Part shown: positions 54,664 to 63,554 of the stretch, piece by piece | Layout: each line of letters starts with the position of its first letter | Position numbering within the stretch: the first letter of the stretch is position 1 | Source: an uncultured Eggerthella sp. | GTDB lineage: Bacteria > Actinomycetota > Coriobacteriia > Coriobacteriales > Eggerthellaceae | NCBI GenBank assembly: GCA_900546175.1 | Contig: URBX01000001.1 | Location: 186,001 to 250,000, forward strand | Reading direction: 5' to 3' | DNA: 64,000 bases | The notes under the pieces: model-generated | What the model saw: only the letters and a program-made list of their open reading frames with translations | Told to the model about the DNA's origin: nothing | Database searches by the model: none | Translations under genes and position numbers: made by a program

Positions 54664-56022
54664 TTAATTTTTTACCTCTTTATATCCTTCTTTTACAAAC
54701 TGTCGTGCACGGCCTAAACCAAGAGCACCATCAGGAACATCGGAAGTAATTACCGAACCTGCTCCAATAAGAGTGTCTTTACCAATAACTACAGGAGCTA
54801 CTAACATAGTGTCACTTCCAATAAAGGAACGATCCCCAATGGTAGTTGGCCACTTGTTTTCACCATCATAGTTACAGGTAATAGTTCCAGCACCAAGATT
54901 TGCATCGGAACCAATTGTTGCATCACCAACATATGACAAATGAGGAACCTTCGAACCTTTGCCAATAGTAGATTTTTTAATTTCTACATGCGTGCCTGCT
55001 TTAGCACCTTCACATAAGTGAGCTGCAGGACGAAGATAAGCACGAGGACCGCACGAAGCGCCGTTATCAATCTGAGCTTCAAGCGCAATAGTTTCTTCTA
55101 ATACACAGCTTTGACCAATTACGGTATCAACAATTCGGCAGGTTGGACCAATAACGGTGTCTTCCCCTACTTTCGATGCACCATAAATCATTACATTTGG
55201 AAGAAGCTCTACATCTGAAGAAAGCTCCACATCAGGACCAATCCAAACGGTATTCGGATCAGTCATGGTTACACCTTGTTCCATCCAGTAGGTATTGATG
55301 CGATTTTGAAGGATTTTCGTTGCCTCAGCTAACTGAACACGAGAATTTACCCCCAAACACTCGCTCGAATCCTTAGCAACATGGCCCAAAACAATACGAC
55401 CCTCTTCGCGCGCAATACCCAATACGTCAGTTAAGTAATACTCACCTTGAGCGTTATTAGTTGAAACTTTTTTTAGAGCGTCAGACAAAACCTTGGCATC
55501 AAAGCAATAAAAACCTGAGTTGCATTCTTTGATTTGAGCCTGAGACTCAGTACAGTCTTTCTGCTCAACAATCTTACAAACATCGCCCTTTTCATCACGA
55601 ACAATGCGACCATATCCAAAAGGATTGTCAATATTCATAGTTAAAACAACGCAAGCAGCATCTTCTTTTTCTCGAAGATCAACCAATTCTCTAATTGTTT
55701 CAGCACGAATTAGAGGAGAATCTCCCGTCAGAACAACAACAGAGCCCTCAAGCGAATCGAACGATTCAAGAGCAATAGTCACCGCATGAGCAGTTCCTAA
55801 CTGCTCTTCCTGAATAGCAAGCGTTGTGTCTTCCAGCAAAGGAGTAACTAATTCACGACCGTGGCCAACCACACTTACTATCGATGAAATACCTGCATTT
55901 TTTGCAGCGTCAACAACCCAACGAACAAGGGGCTTTCCTAAAACTTCATGAGCTACTTTAGGTTTTTTTGATTTCATGCGAGTACCTTGACCCGCAGCAA
56001 GAATAATTGCCGAAGCTTTCAT
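54664..56022 (-). CDS. glmU: Bifunctional GlmU (UDP-GlcNAc pyrophosphorylase / GlcN-1-P acetyltransferase)
   Basis: 452 residues. N-terminal uridylyltransferase: IILAAGQGTRMKSKKPKVAHEVLGKPL. C-terminal left-handed beta-helix with hexapeptide repeats and LSYVGDATIGSDANLGAGTITCNYDG. It makes UDP-N-acetylglucosamine for peptidoglycan. RBS AAAGGACT. Downstream of a CwlM-like cell-wall protein and the polyprenyl synthase. Confidence 0.97.
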   Translation of the reverse strand: MKASAIILAAGQGTRMKSKKPKVAHEVLGKPLVRWVVDAAKNAGISSIVSVVGHGRELVTPLLEDTTLAIQEEQLGTAHAVTIALESFDSLEGSVVVLTGDSPLIRAETIRELVDLREKEDAACVVLTMNIDNPFGYGRIVRDEKGDVCKIVEQKDCTESQAQIKECNSGFYCFDAKVLSDALKKVSTNNAQGEYYLTDVLGIAREEGRIVLGHVAKDSSECLGVNSRVQLAEATKILQNRINTYWMEQGVTMTDPNTVWIGPDVELSSDVELLPNVMIYGASKVGEDTVIGPTCRIVDTVIGQSCVLEETIALEAQIDNGASCGPRAYLRPAAHLCEGAKAGTHVEIKKSTIGKGSKVPHLSYVGDATIGSDANLGAGTITCNYDGENKWPTTIGDRSFIGSDTMLVAPVVIGKDTLIGAGSVITSDVPDGALGLGRARQFVKEGYKEVKN

Positions 56023-56061
56023 AGAGTCCTTTCGATCTAAGAACTACAGACTAAACAAGTA

Positions 56062-56082
56062 TACCACCCCTTTGAGGTGGTA
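56062..56082. promoter_or_regulatory. Inverted repeat upstream of glmU
   Basis: taccacc (56062-56068) and ggtggta (56076-56082) overlap a TATACT -10-like hexamer on the minus strand. It could be the terminator of the preceding gene, an operator or part of the glmU promoter. Confidence 0.4.
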
Positions 56083-56118
56083 ATTCTTTCTTAATATGAT
56101 TATCTTGTTCGGATTATG

Positions 56119-57012
56119 CTAAACCAAGGCAGCACATAATGCATCAAGTAAGACGATAGCAAAATGTTGCGCACTTCTCTCTTCACCTGCATCAAGCCAT
56201 CCCTCTGAAGGGAGACTAATAGCAAAGCGATGGGTTTTCTTTTGAGCAGTTTTAAATGCTTGTTTAATACGTAAAGAGAGATATTCTTCTGGCTCAAACA
56301 CTACCTGAGGAATGTCGGCAGGAGCGCTCTGACCTTTTTCGAGAATCTGAATAAAGACAGTCTCAGAAGAAGGTTCAACAAGAAGAGACTCAGCACTTAC
56401 GATTTTTGAAGCAGGATTAGTTGCCGTTGCAAGATTTGACATACGTCCTGCAATTGAGCGCGCAAACTCACCCGTACCAAAAAGACAGATAATGTTTTGC
56501 TCCAACACCTCAGAAGCACGCGCAAATCCGAGATGAGGAACAGACATAGCAGAATCTTTATCTTTCCAAGAATGCTGGAGGTTAATAATAGACCTGAATG
56601 TATAAGAACCAGCAATACCATCAGAAGGAAGTGCTAAATTAAGTTGATATCGGCGAAGAGCATCTTCGGTATTAGGTCCAAACATGCCATCTTCATCACC
56701 GCAAGAAAAACCAAGCACATTTAAGGCATGCTGAAGCATTTTTACATCGTTTCCATGAAAATAAGGAACGCGTAGATATAAAGTTCTATCACCAAGCTCG
56801 TAGGTTAAATCTACCAAGCGAGACCAAATACTATCGGTCACTTCCCCACTATACTCAAGCTGCTGTTCTTTGCAGAACTCACCAAGCGCATCGGAGGTTT
56901 CCTGGTCAAAGATACCTAATTCTTTAGTTTCAGAAAGAAAACCTAATGAAACAAGTTTCTTCTGAATATCTTCAATTGCTAAACCAGAATCCCCTTGAGA
57001 ATACTTCACCAT
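56119..57012 (-). CDS. Peptidoglycan-binding (PGBD) protein, CwlM-like
   Basis: 297 residues, no signal peptide. Two PG_binding_1 repeats (about 3-70 and 77-150, with GDSGLAIEDIQKKLVSLGFL and GNDVKMLQHALNVLGF and GMFGPNTEDALRRYQ). The C-terminal ~130 residues are where amidase_3 would be in CwlM, but the metal-binding His/Glu pattern is not visible. Mycobacterial CwlM has the same layout and is a cytoplasmic activator of MurA. It starts 6 bp after the polyprenyl synthase and is followed by glmU, supporting a role in cell-wall precursor control. Homology to CwlM is inference. Confidence 0.75.
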   Translation of the reverse strand: MVKYSQGDSGLAIEDIQKKLVSLGFLSETKELGIFDQETSDALGEFCKEQQLEYSGEVTDSIWSRLVDLTYELGDRTLYLRVPYFHGNDVKMLQHALNVLGFSCGDEDGMFGPNTEDALRRYQLNLALPSDGIAGSYTFRSIINLQHSWKDKDSAMSVPHLGFARASEVLEQNIICLFGTGEFARSIAGRMSNLATATNPASKIVSAESLLVEPSSETVFIQILEKGQSAPADIPQVVFEPEEYLSLRIKQAFKTAQKKTHRFAISLPSEGWLDAGEERSAQHFAIVLLDALCAALV

Positions 57013-57018
57013 GACGCC

Positions 57019-58128
57019 CTACTTTAAACGACTTACAAACCAATCAGCCATTGCTACAAGCAAATCATAGGCAAGAGAAGGCTCAACATAGTCCGAAAGA
57101 TTCTGTTTTGCCTGTTCAACAAGCTTTTCGGCATATTCTCGAGCAAAGTCAATAGAGCCAGCTTCTTGAAGGATAGAAACTGCTTCCTCAAGAACAACAG
57201 GATTAGTTTCTTTAGAAGAAAGAATCTCTATCAAACGATCTTTTTTATCGCTACAAGCAAGAGCGTGCACTACACAAAGTGTTCTTTTACCTTCGGTAAT
57301 GTCAGAACGGTAATCCTTCTCTTTAGATTCTTTAGTACCGATAAGGTTAAGCAAATCATCTTGAATCTGGAACGCAAGACCTGTTTTCATGCCATAATCG
57401 CGAAGGCCCTCTACAACTTCAGAAGAAGCACCCGCAGTAATAGCACCAATAGCTAAAGGAACTGCACCAGAGTAGTAAGCGGTTTTATGGGTTGCCATAG
57501 TAAGATAGTCTTCAACAGTAATGTCATACCGGCTATCACGAGCCCAACCAATATCAAGCGCCTGACCCTCTACGGTACTTTGTGCCATAGACACAAGTTC
57601 AAGTGCTACACGAACTTTAAGAGAATCATCCAAGTTTTCGTCGCGCATTACAATGCCGTTTACAAGAGACAAAGCCAAGTCACCTGCATTGATTGCTAAG
57701 CCTTCACCCTGAACAAGATGCATGCAAGGCTCACCACGACGAAGCTGAGCATCATCAGCAATATCATCATGTATTAACGCAGCGGTATGAAAATGCTCAA
57801 TAGCTGCTGCAGAAGAAAATGCTTTTTCAGGGTTACCTTTTACTGCCAAGTTGGCAAGAACGCAAACCAATGGCCTATGGCGTTTGCCGGCATTCTCACT
57901 GTATGTAGTCAAAGGATCATAGAGATACTTGTCCATATCAGGATGACTACCTACTGGAATAAAACTATTTACCACCAAACTAGCAGTATCAGCATAGTGA
58001 GATAAAAACGCTTCGAAAATATTTTTGCCAGGATATTTGTTTTCGAAAAATGAAGCATCGCCTTCAGTAAACTTTTTGAATTCTAAAGCGATGTCTGAAC
58101 GATTAAAAAGCTCGTTTGCTAATGTCAT
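57019..58128 (-). CDS. Polyprenyl (all-trans) diphosphate synthase
   Basis: 369 residues. First Asp-rich motif ALIHDDIADDAQLRRGEP and second AFQIQDDLLNLIG, with GKRHRPLVCVLAN and EGKRTL. This is the trans-prenyltransferase family (farnesyl, geranylgeranyl or longer), which condenses isopentenyl diphosphate. Product length is not predictable. Neighbouring glmU and the CwlM-like gene point toward lipid-carrier or quinone supply. Confidence 0.92.
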   Translation of the reverse strand: MTLANELFNRSDIALEFKKFTEGDASFFENKYPGKNIFEAFLSHYADTASLVVNSFIPVGSHPDMDKYLYDPLTTYSENAGKRHRPLVCVLANLAVKGNPEKAFSSAAAIEHFHTAALIHDDIADDAQLRRGEPCMHLVQGEGLAINAGDLALSLVNGIVMRDENLDDSLKVRVALELVSMAQSTVEGQALDIGWARDSRYDITVEDYLTMATHKTAYYSGAVPLAIGAITAGASSEVVEGLRDYGMKTGLAFQIQDDLLNLIGTKESKEKDYRSDITEGKRTLCVVHALACSDKKDRLIEILSSKETNPVVLEEAVSILQEAGSIDFAREYAEKLVEQAKQNLSDYVEPSLAYDLLVAMADWFVSRLK

Positions 58129-58185
58129 GATTTACGCTTTCCATACTAATTATTGAAAGCAGACAAAGCAGCACCGATTCCAAAA

Positions 58186-58204
58186 AGATATGCATTAAGC
58201 ATCT
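58186..58204 (-). terminator. Weak terminator behind tRNA-Leu
   Basis: Imperfect hairpin agatatgc...gcatct, followed by a T run on the minus strand. Confidence 0.5.
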
Positions 58205-58211
58205 AAAGAAC

Positions 58212-58296
58212 TGGTAGGAGCGGAGGGACTCGAACCCTCAATCCGTAAGGAGGCGGATTTTAAGTCCGCTGCGTATGCCAATTCCGCCACGCTCCC
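58212..58296 (-). tRNA. tRNA-Leu (UAA)
   Basis: 85 nt including an encoded CCA. Acceptor stem GGGAGCG with CGCTCCT, D-arm TGGCGGAATTGGCATACGC, anticodon loop ACTTAAAATCC giving UAA, a long class II variable arm (CCTCCTTACGGATTGAGG) and T-loop GGTTCGAGTCC. Decodes UUA and, by wobble, UUG. The wobble U is a possible target of the Elp3-type enzymes in this window. Confidence 0.96.
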
Positions 58297-58358
58297 TTAT
58301 TTTGCCTACTTACTAAGCTGCACTATCATAACAAAAATAGTAAAAAAATTCAGCAAAA

Positions 58359-58376
58359 AAGCTTATGAATAAGCTT
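58359..58376 (-). terminator. Terminator of the Pit transporter gene
   Basis: Perfect 8-bp arms aagcttat and ataagctt with a T6 run on the minus strand, 38 bp behind the pit stop. Confidence 0.85.
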
Positions 58377-58413
58377 ATTGGTTTTCGGCATTTTCATCAA
58401 TGACTCGTCTAGT

Positions 58414-59460
58414 TTAGAACAAGAGAAAGATTTTTGCCAGTACAAAACCAATAATTCCACAACCAGGGAAAGTAAGAATCCAGGTCAAAACCATATTACC
58501 TGCCATATCCCATTTCACGGCACGAAGACGCTTTGATGCACCAACGCCCATAATGGCTGTAGTGCTTGTCTGAGTCGTGGAAACAGGCATACCAGTAAAG
58601 GTAGAAAGTGCCAGACAGAAGACCGTTGAAGCAGATGCTGCAAATCCCTGATAAGGCTCCATTTTTACCATATCGAGGCCAACTGATTTAATGATTCTTT
58701 TTCCTCCAACGGCGGTTCCAAGACCCATTGAAGCAGCACAAAGGATAATAAGCCATAACGGAAATTGAACATCGGCCGTATTCGTAGTGCCCATACAGAG
58801 AAGAATGCCTAACATGCAAATAGAAAGGAATTTTTGTCCGTCTTGCGCACCGTGCATTAAAGCAACACCAGCACCTGCAATTTTTAACGCCCAATTCCAA
58901 AAGCCAGTAGTTTTACGACGATCCATTCCTCCACAGAGTTTCTCCAACCCTTTAGTAAAGACATAACCACAGGCAAAGCCCAAACAGCTGGAAATAATTA
59001 ATCCATAAATAACCAGCATCCATGCGTCAATATTAATACCATCAACACCGCTCATTACACCAATTGCGGCACCCGTAAGACCCGCAATAAGCGAATGGCT
59101 TTGGCTTGTTGGGATACCAAGCGCCCATGCAGCACCGCCCCATACAATAATGGAAATCATAGCCGCTGCCAGAGCGAGTAGAGCGTAATGAACATCATCG
59201 CCAAAATTAACCATGTTAAAAATGGTGTTTGCAACAGCTGAATTAATAGAAACGATTACCAAAAGACCAACAAAGTTACAGATTGCGGCCATTATAATGG
59301 CCTTACCAGGACTCATGGTTCTTGTTCCAACAACGGTAGAAATAGCATTAGGGGCATCAGTAGCACCATTTACAACAGTAGCCCCCAATGTCAATGCGAG
59401 AATCACAATTAAGATTGGATTGCTTATCAGCATTCCTAAAAATGTGCCGAAATCGACCAC
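58414..59460 (-). CDS. pit: Pit-family inorganic phosphate transporter
   Basis: 348 residues, ten or more membrane helices. Duplicated PiT signature: GATVVNGATDAPNAISTVVGTRTM in the N-half and GAGVALMHGAQDGQKFLSI in the C-half, plus GIPTSQSHSLIAGLTGAA and GMPVSTTQTSTTAIMG. Low-affinity phosphate (metal-phosphate) symport. Starts at GTG 59460 with GAAGGGG upstream. A second phosphate route beside Pst; its DUF47 partner is encoded elsewhere in the window. Confidence 0.95.
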   Translation of the reverse strand: MVDFGTFLGMLISNPILIVILALTLGATVVNGATDAPNAISTVVGTRTMSPGKAIIMAAICNFVGLLVIVSINSAVANTIFNMVNFGDDVHYALLALAAAMISIIVWGGAAWALGIPTSQSHSLIAGLTGAAIGVMSGVDGINIDAWMLVIYGLIISSCLGFACGYVFTKGLEKLCGGMDRRKTTGFWNWALKIAGAGVALMHGAQDGQKFLSICMLGILLCMGTTNTADVQFPLWLIILCAASMGLGTAVGGKRIIKSVGLDMVKMEPYQGFAASASTVFCLALSTFTGMPVSTTQTSTTAIMGVGASKRLRAVKWDMAGNMVLTWILTFPGCGIIGFVLAKIFLLF

Positions 59461-59488
59461 ATTAACCCCTTCGTTAGGTGAACAAAAA

Positions 59489-59511
59489 TTAAGTGCTCGA
59501 AAAGCACTTAA
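59489..59511 (-). terminator. Terminator of the ftsB-like/ppx unit
   Basis: Perfect 9-bp stem ttaagtgct (59489-59497) and agcacttaa (59503-59511), followed by T5 on the minus strand. Confidence 0.88.
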
Positions 59512-59538
59512 ATCGTTACGTTCAAAAGTTATTATAGA

Positions 59539-60468
59539 CTAACTATCTTGGTTAGTCATAACGATACCTTGCAAAATGTCTGATTCACTTACGGTATAGC
59601 TTGTTTTATCGGTCAACGACAAAACGGTTAATAGAATAAGCATTCCTGCAATAATTACCGAAGCTCGTTTAGGTTCCAGACCAACAATTTCTTTTCGCTG
59701 CTCAAGAGGCACAGCACAGAACTGCTCATACACATTTCGTAAGTCTGGTAAAGTCATCACCGTTTTATCAACTAAACCAGAATCGTAAACTTCCATATGT
59801 TTATGCACCGATACCGAAGTAGTTGCAGTACCAGCAACCGCAACAATTCTATCAATCGAATAACCTTGTTCAAATGCTTTATCAAACCAAGGACTCATTG
59901 ATTCAACAATCCATTCTTGCGCTTGTTTAAGCTCTGAAGGCAAAGGAGGATCGTTATGCAAGAAACGTTCAGTAACTCTTCTGCAACCAATATCAAAAGA
60001 GTGAAACAGGCTTGGCTCTTTGTGCGCTTTGCCGAACACAACTTCAGTTGAGCCGCCACCAATATCAAGAACAAGTAGGTTTTCGTTTGCATAATTGCAT
60101 GAAGCGCCCTTAAAAGAAAGTGATGCTTCAACCTCACCAGGGATTACTGATAGATCTACCCCAATTTCTTTCAGCGAATTTATGAGTTCAGAAGAGTTAG
60201 AAGCATCTCGTGCTGCACTGGTAGCAATAGCAACTGTCTTAATTGGATGTTCAGGGCATTGATAGCATGCAATAATTTCCTGATAGCGTGCAATCTGGTT
60301 CACAACGCGCTCAATAGCATCTGTCTGTAATACGCCTGTTTCGTCAACGCCTATACCAAGATTGGTGATTTCGCAGTGACGAGTTAATTCAATGAGTGTT
60401 TCGTCTTTTATCTCTGCAATAAGAAGACGACACGTTACTGTTCCAATATCAATTGCAGCAACGCGCAT
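59539..60468 (-). CDS. Ppx/GppA-family phosphatase
   Basis: 309 residues, the short single-domain actinobacterial type. ASKHA fold: AAIDIGTVTCRLLIAE, NLLVLDIGGGSTEVVFG, and FDIGCRRVTERFL. Hydrolyses polyphosphate or pppGpp. With PPK1 and the PPK2-type enzyme in the same window this completes polyphosphate synthesis, use and breakdown. Follows the FtsB-like gene by 8 bp. Confidence 0.9.
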   Translation of the reverse strand: MRVAAIDIGTVTCRLLIAEIKDETLIELTRHCEITNLGIGVDETGVLQTDAIERVVNQIARYQEIIACYQCPEHPIKTVAIATSAARDASNSSELINSLKEIGVDLSVIPGEVEASLSFKGASCNYANENLLVLDIGGGSTEVVFGKAHKEPSLFHSFDIGCRRVTERFLHNDPPLPSELKQAQEWIVESMSPWFDKAFEQGYSIDRIVAVAGTATTSVSVHKHMEVYDSGLVDKTVMTLPDLRNVYEQFCAVPLEQRKEIVGLEPKRASVIIAGMLILLTVLSLTDKTSYTVSESDILQGIVMTNQDS

Positions 60469-60476
60469 AGCTACCC

Positions 60477-61787
60477 CTATTCCTTATACCCAAAAACAAT
60501 ATCAAGAACGCCCGAATACCAAGTATCAGGAGTTTTAACGCCTGAAGTTAAAACGGTATGACCCGCATTAGTAACCGCCGTCTTATCAATACTGGAAGAA
60601 ACATTCTCAACAACTACCTGATGTTCTCCATATCCAATAAGCCCATACTGTTCACGAGCATAGCTTTCGAGACCTTCATCGGTTTTAAGGAAGTCTACTT
60701 CTGCTTGAAGAGCTACATTATGTTCTTCAAGTGCTTGGTATTCTGCTTCGAGTTTCTGAATTTTTCTTGTTTCGTTATACAAATCTGCCACCGGCTGATA
60801 GAGCAACACGCCACAGAAGAGCACAATTATCGTTGCAGTTGCCGCTAAACGAGAAGCAACTCCTGATAAAGAATGACCGATTTTCTTTTTCTTTTTACCG
60901 CCAGAGGTTTGAGTATTCTGCATTTCAGTTGTGCGTCGATGAGTTTTACCCATGCGCATCTCGTATAACGCAGCACGACTTCCCGATTCTGCAGAGGTAT
61001 CGTCAGAACCAATAGTGCGATTAAACTGCTTTTCCGCTTTAGCAGAACGCATCTTCTTTTTCAGGGAATCGGTTAAGGAAGCTTTTTGAGGAGTTTGATT
61101 TTGCAAACACTCTTCTTCCTGCTCCTGCTGCTCCCATGAGTTACGAACCCCATACGACAAATTACCTGCTGGATGGTTGTCTGAAATAGAATTGGTGCGC
61201 AAACGGTTTCTTTCAGTGTTGGATTGCGTGTTTTTGTAAGACTGAGAAGAAACTCTTTGAGCACCCACCCTTGGAGGAACATCAAGCGAAGAACGCTGAG
61301 TTCTTACCGTAGTTTTTCGTTGATCATATCCACGTGTACCTACGTTGTTTTGAGCTCGCTGTGTGCGTAAAGGGCTCTCAACTCCCCCTCTTGTTTCGTA
61401 GGAAACACGGGAAGCTCGCTGCGAATTTGGCCGAGCTGCAGAATAGGCTCGATCAGATTGACTTGTCTTGCGGTTTCGAGAAGTGAAGCGAGGATCGCTA
61501 AACTGAGAATCTCTTAGAGTCCTTTGATTAGATACTCTATGTGCGACACCGCGCATATCCGCTTGAAAACTGCTACGAGTATCACCATAAGCACTTCCGT
61601 GCGAATTGGTTTGCCCTTCATATAAACGAGCACTTCTTTGAGATGAATACGATGAACCCTGAGTGCGATAAGAATCCCTCTGCTCTGAAGAAACTTGATA
61701 AACCTGATGCGAGGAATGATTGCGAATACGAGAACCTGAAGCAGCGCGCGCTTCATCAAAGGATAGTATGTTTGTTTGTTTTGGCAA
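60477..61787 (-). CDS. FtsB/DivIC-like septum formation initiator with long N-terminal region
   Basis: 436 residues; FtsB/DivIC proteins are usually 90-200. Residues ~1-240 are Ser/Arg/Gln/Asn/Tyr-rich, low complexity and probably disordered (SSHQVYQVSSEQRDSYRTQG and similar). One membrane helix follows at about 313-332 (RLAATATIIVLFCGVLLYQP), then a short coiled coil (KIQKLEAEYQALEEHNVALQ, 340-370) and ARE-QYGLIGYGEHQVVV, the DivIC tail motif. It probably spans the membrane and joins FtsQ/DivIB and FtsL at the septum, with the long region in the cytoplasm. Co-transcribed with the Ppx/GppA gene. Confidence 0.88.
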   Translation of the reverse strand: MPKQTNILSFDEARAASGSRIRNHSSHQVYQVSSEQRDSYRTQGSSYSSQRSARLYEGQTNSHGSAYGDTRSSFQADMRGVAHRVSNQRTLRDSQFSDPRFTSRNRKTSQSDRAYSAARPNSQRASRVSYETRGGVESPLRTQRAQNNVGTRGYDQRKTTVRTQRSSLDVPPRVGAQRVSSQSYKNTQSNTERNRLRTNSISDNHPAGNLSYGVRNSWEQQEQEEECLQNQTPQKASLTDSLKKKMRSAKAEKQFNRTIGSDDTSAESGSRAALYEMRMGKTHRRTTEMQNTQTSGGKKKKKIGHSLSGVASRLAATATIIVLFCGVLLYQPVADLYNETRKIQKLEAEYQALEEHNVALQAEVDFLKTDEGLESYAREQYGLIGYGEHQVVVENVSSSIDKTAVTNAGHTVLTSGVKTPDTWYSGVLDIVFGYKE

Positions 61788-61890
61788 AATTTTTACACCG
61801 TGGTTCGTTTTAGTAGTTTGTTTATGGTGTTAGTTCTGTTGTCCATTCTAGCAGAAGAGCCTGTTTTAACTTAGCTCAACCCTGAAATAC

Positions 61891-61931
61891 ATAAATCAAA
61901 TTTGGCAATATAACACAGCTGTTTGATTTAT
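61891..61931. promoter_or_regulatory. 10-bp inverted repeat upstream of the ftsB-like gene
   Basis: Perfect arms ataaatcaaa (61891-61900) and tttgatttat (61922-61931) with a 21-nt spacer. They lie between the yebC terminator and the ftsB-like gene, so an operator or promoter element is likely. Factor unknown. Confidence 0.45.
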
Positions 61932-61952
61932 AAAAATGGCAAGAAAAGACAA

Positions 61953-61987
61953 GATAAACCGAGCTGGATTTCCCAGCTCGGTTTATC
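61953..61987 (-). terminator. Terminator of yebC
   Basis: Perfect 15-bp arms gataaaccgagctgg (61953-61967) and ccagctcggtttatc (61973-61987), with T-rich sequence after it on the minus strand. Confidence 0.9.
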
Positions 61988-62065
61988 GCTATTATATGTT
62001 TAGGCTGATAAAAGAGTGGTTTCTACTCTTTTTATAGTTAGAAGTTTGATAACTAAAAACGCCAA

Positions 62066-62863
62066 TTAATCATCAAGCTGTTCTGCGATTTCGTCAGAAA
62101 TCTCCATGGTGTGATATACGTTCTGAAGATCTTCCAACTCCTCAAGACGATCGATAAGGCGCATTACCTTCTTAGCGTCCGCAACATTGGTAATCTCGTT
62201 TGGGGTAGTAGGTTCCATGGTAAATTCAGCACCCTTTGTCTGAATACCCTGCTCCTCCAAAGCTTTCTTTACCGCAATAAGCTCGTTTGGTGCAGTATAA
62301 ACTACCCATTCATCTTCAGCATCTTCGTAATCGGTTCCACCAGCTTCTGCAACTGCCATCATGAATTCATCTTCATCAACAGCATTCTCGATGTCAGCAA
62401 CCTTCTTCTCTTCAGATTTAATAATCTTCTCAACAAGAATCTGACCTTTACGCTCAAACTGAAATGCAACAGAACCAGAAGTGCCTAAGTTACCGCCACT
62501 GTGACTAAATGCTGCACGAACGTCAGAAGCAGTACGATTGCGGTTATCGGTCAAAGCTTCACAATATACTGCAATACCACAAGGGCCATAACCTTCATAG
62601 ATTACAGTTTCATAATTAGCTGCATCTTTGCCAGAACCAAATGCCTTATCAATAGCAGTCTTAATCTTGTCTTTAGGCAAGGAGTTTGCCTTAGCTTTAT
62701 CAATAGCTGCAGCAAGAGAAGCGTTATTGTCTGGGTTTGGATCGCCGCCTTCTTTAGCAGCTACGGTAATGTTACGAGAAAGCTTGGAAAACAAAGCGGA
62801 ACGTTTAGCGTCCTGAGCAGCTTTACGGTGCTTTGTTGTAGCCCATTTTGAGTGGCCTGACAT
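62066..62863 (-). CDS. yebC: YebC/PmpR-family regulator or translation factor
   Basis: 265 residues, slightly longer than the usual ~245. Begins MSGHSKWATTKHRKAAQDAKR and continues with SRNITVAAKEGGDPNPDNNA, IYEGYGPCGIAVYCEALTDNRNRTA, and GGNLGTSGSVAFQFERKG. YebC proteins were described as transcriptional regulators, and more recently as factors relieving ribosome stalling at proline stretches. C-terminal acidic tail SDEIAEQLDD. Monocistronic. Confidence 0.95.
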   Translation of the reverse strand: MSGHSKWATTKHRKAAQDAKRSALFSKLSRNITVAAKEGGDPNPDNNASLAAAIDKAKANSLPKDKIKTAIDKAFGSGKDAANYETVIYEGYGPCGIAVYCEALTDNRNRTASDVRAAFSHSGGNLGTSGSVAFQFERKGQILVEKIIKSEEKKVADIENAVDEDEFMMAVAEAGGTDYEDAEDEWVVYTAPNELIAVKKALEEQGIQTKGAEFTMEPTTPNEITNVADAKKVMRLIDRLEELEDLQNVYHTMEISDEIAEQLDD

Positions 62864-62952
62864 ATATGCCTACCTTCCTATATGAAGTTAACAAACTAAT
62901 TTACATAGTGCAGCTGGATATTATAACATAGCCTCACTACTTGGAATAGTAC

Positions 62953-63552
62953 TTACAAAAGCTCGTAGGTTTCGGTAGCAATTCTTTTGGTTAACGCATT
63001 AGAATGAGTCACTAATAGCATGCCAATATTCTCTTCTTTCGCATAAGAAAGAAGCACATCCCAAATCTGGACTTGCGTAATAGCATCAAGCATGGTTGAT
63101 ATTTCGTCAGCAATAATAAACTGCGGTTTTACTCTCAACGCACGAGCTATACAGCACCTTTGAAGCTCACCGCCCGATAGTTCGCGAGGATATCTACTGA
63201 GCCACTCTTCTTTGACGCCAACCCTTCGAAGAAGTTCAAAATCAATTGGGCCTGCTTCTTCGAGTGATGAACGAATAGTAATAAGAGGGTCTATTGCGTG
63301 TTCGGGATGCTGCCAAATCATTTGAACAGGACACACGCCCTTTTTAGGGAGTGGCTTGCCTGAAAAAAGAACTTCTCCCGTATCTGGCTCAAGAAATCCC
63401 GCAGCCAACTTACATAAGGTCGACTTACCAAAACCCGAAGGGGCTAAAAGCGCTATCCGCTGACCTTGTGTAACCGATAGAGAAACATGGGATAAAACTT
63501 TGGCATCCTCAGTGTATGAATATGAAACATCTTTCAGTTCAAGAGTACTCAT
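62953..63552 (-). CDS. ABC transporter ATP-binding protein (oligopeptide/nickel type)
   Basis: 199 residues. Walker A LAPSGFGKSTLCKL, signature SGGELQRCCIARALRV, Walker B FIIADEISTMLD, H-switch VTHS. The DEIS-TMLDAITQ sequence and short length resemble DppF/NikE-like second ATPases. It follows a DppD-like gene by 2 bp. Together they power import of a peptide, nickel or metal-chelate substrate. Permeases are beyond the window. Confidence 0.88.
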   Translation of the reverse strand: MSTLELKDVSYSYTEDAKVLSHVSLSVTQGQRIALLAPSGFGKSTLCKLAAGFLEPDTGEVLFSGKPLPKKGVCPVQMIWQHPEHAIDPLITIRSSLEEAGPIDFELLRRVGVKEEWLSRYPRELSGGELQRCCIARALRVKPQFIIADEISTMLDAITQVQIWDVLLSYAKEENIGMLLVTHSNALTKRIATETYELL

Positions 63553-63554
63553 CG

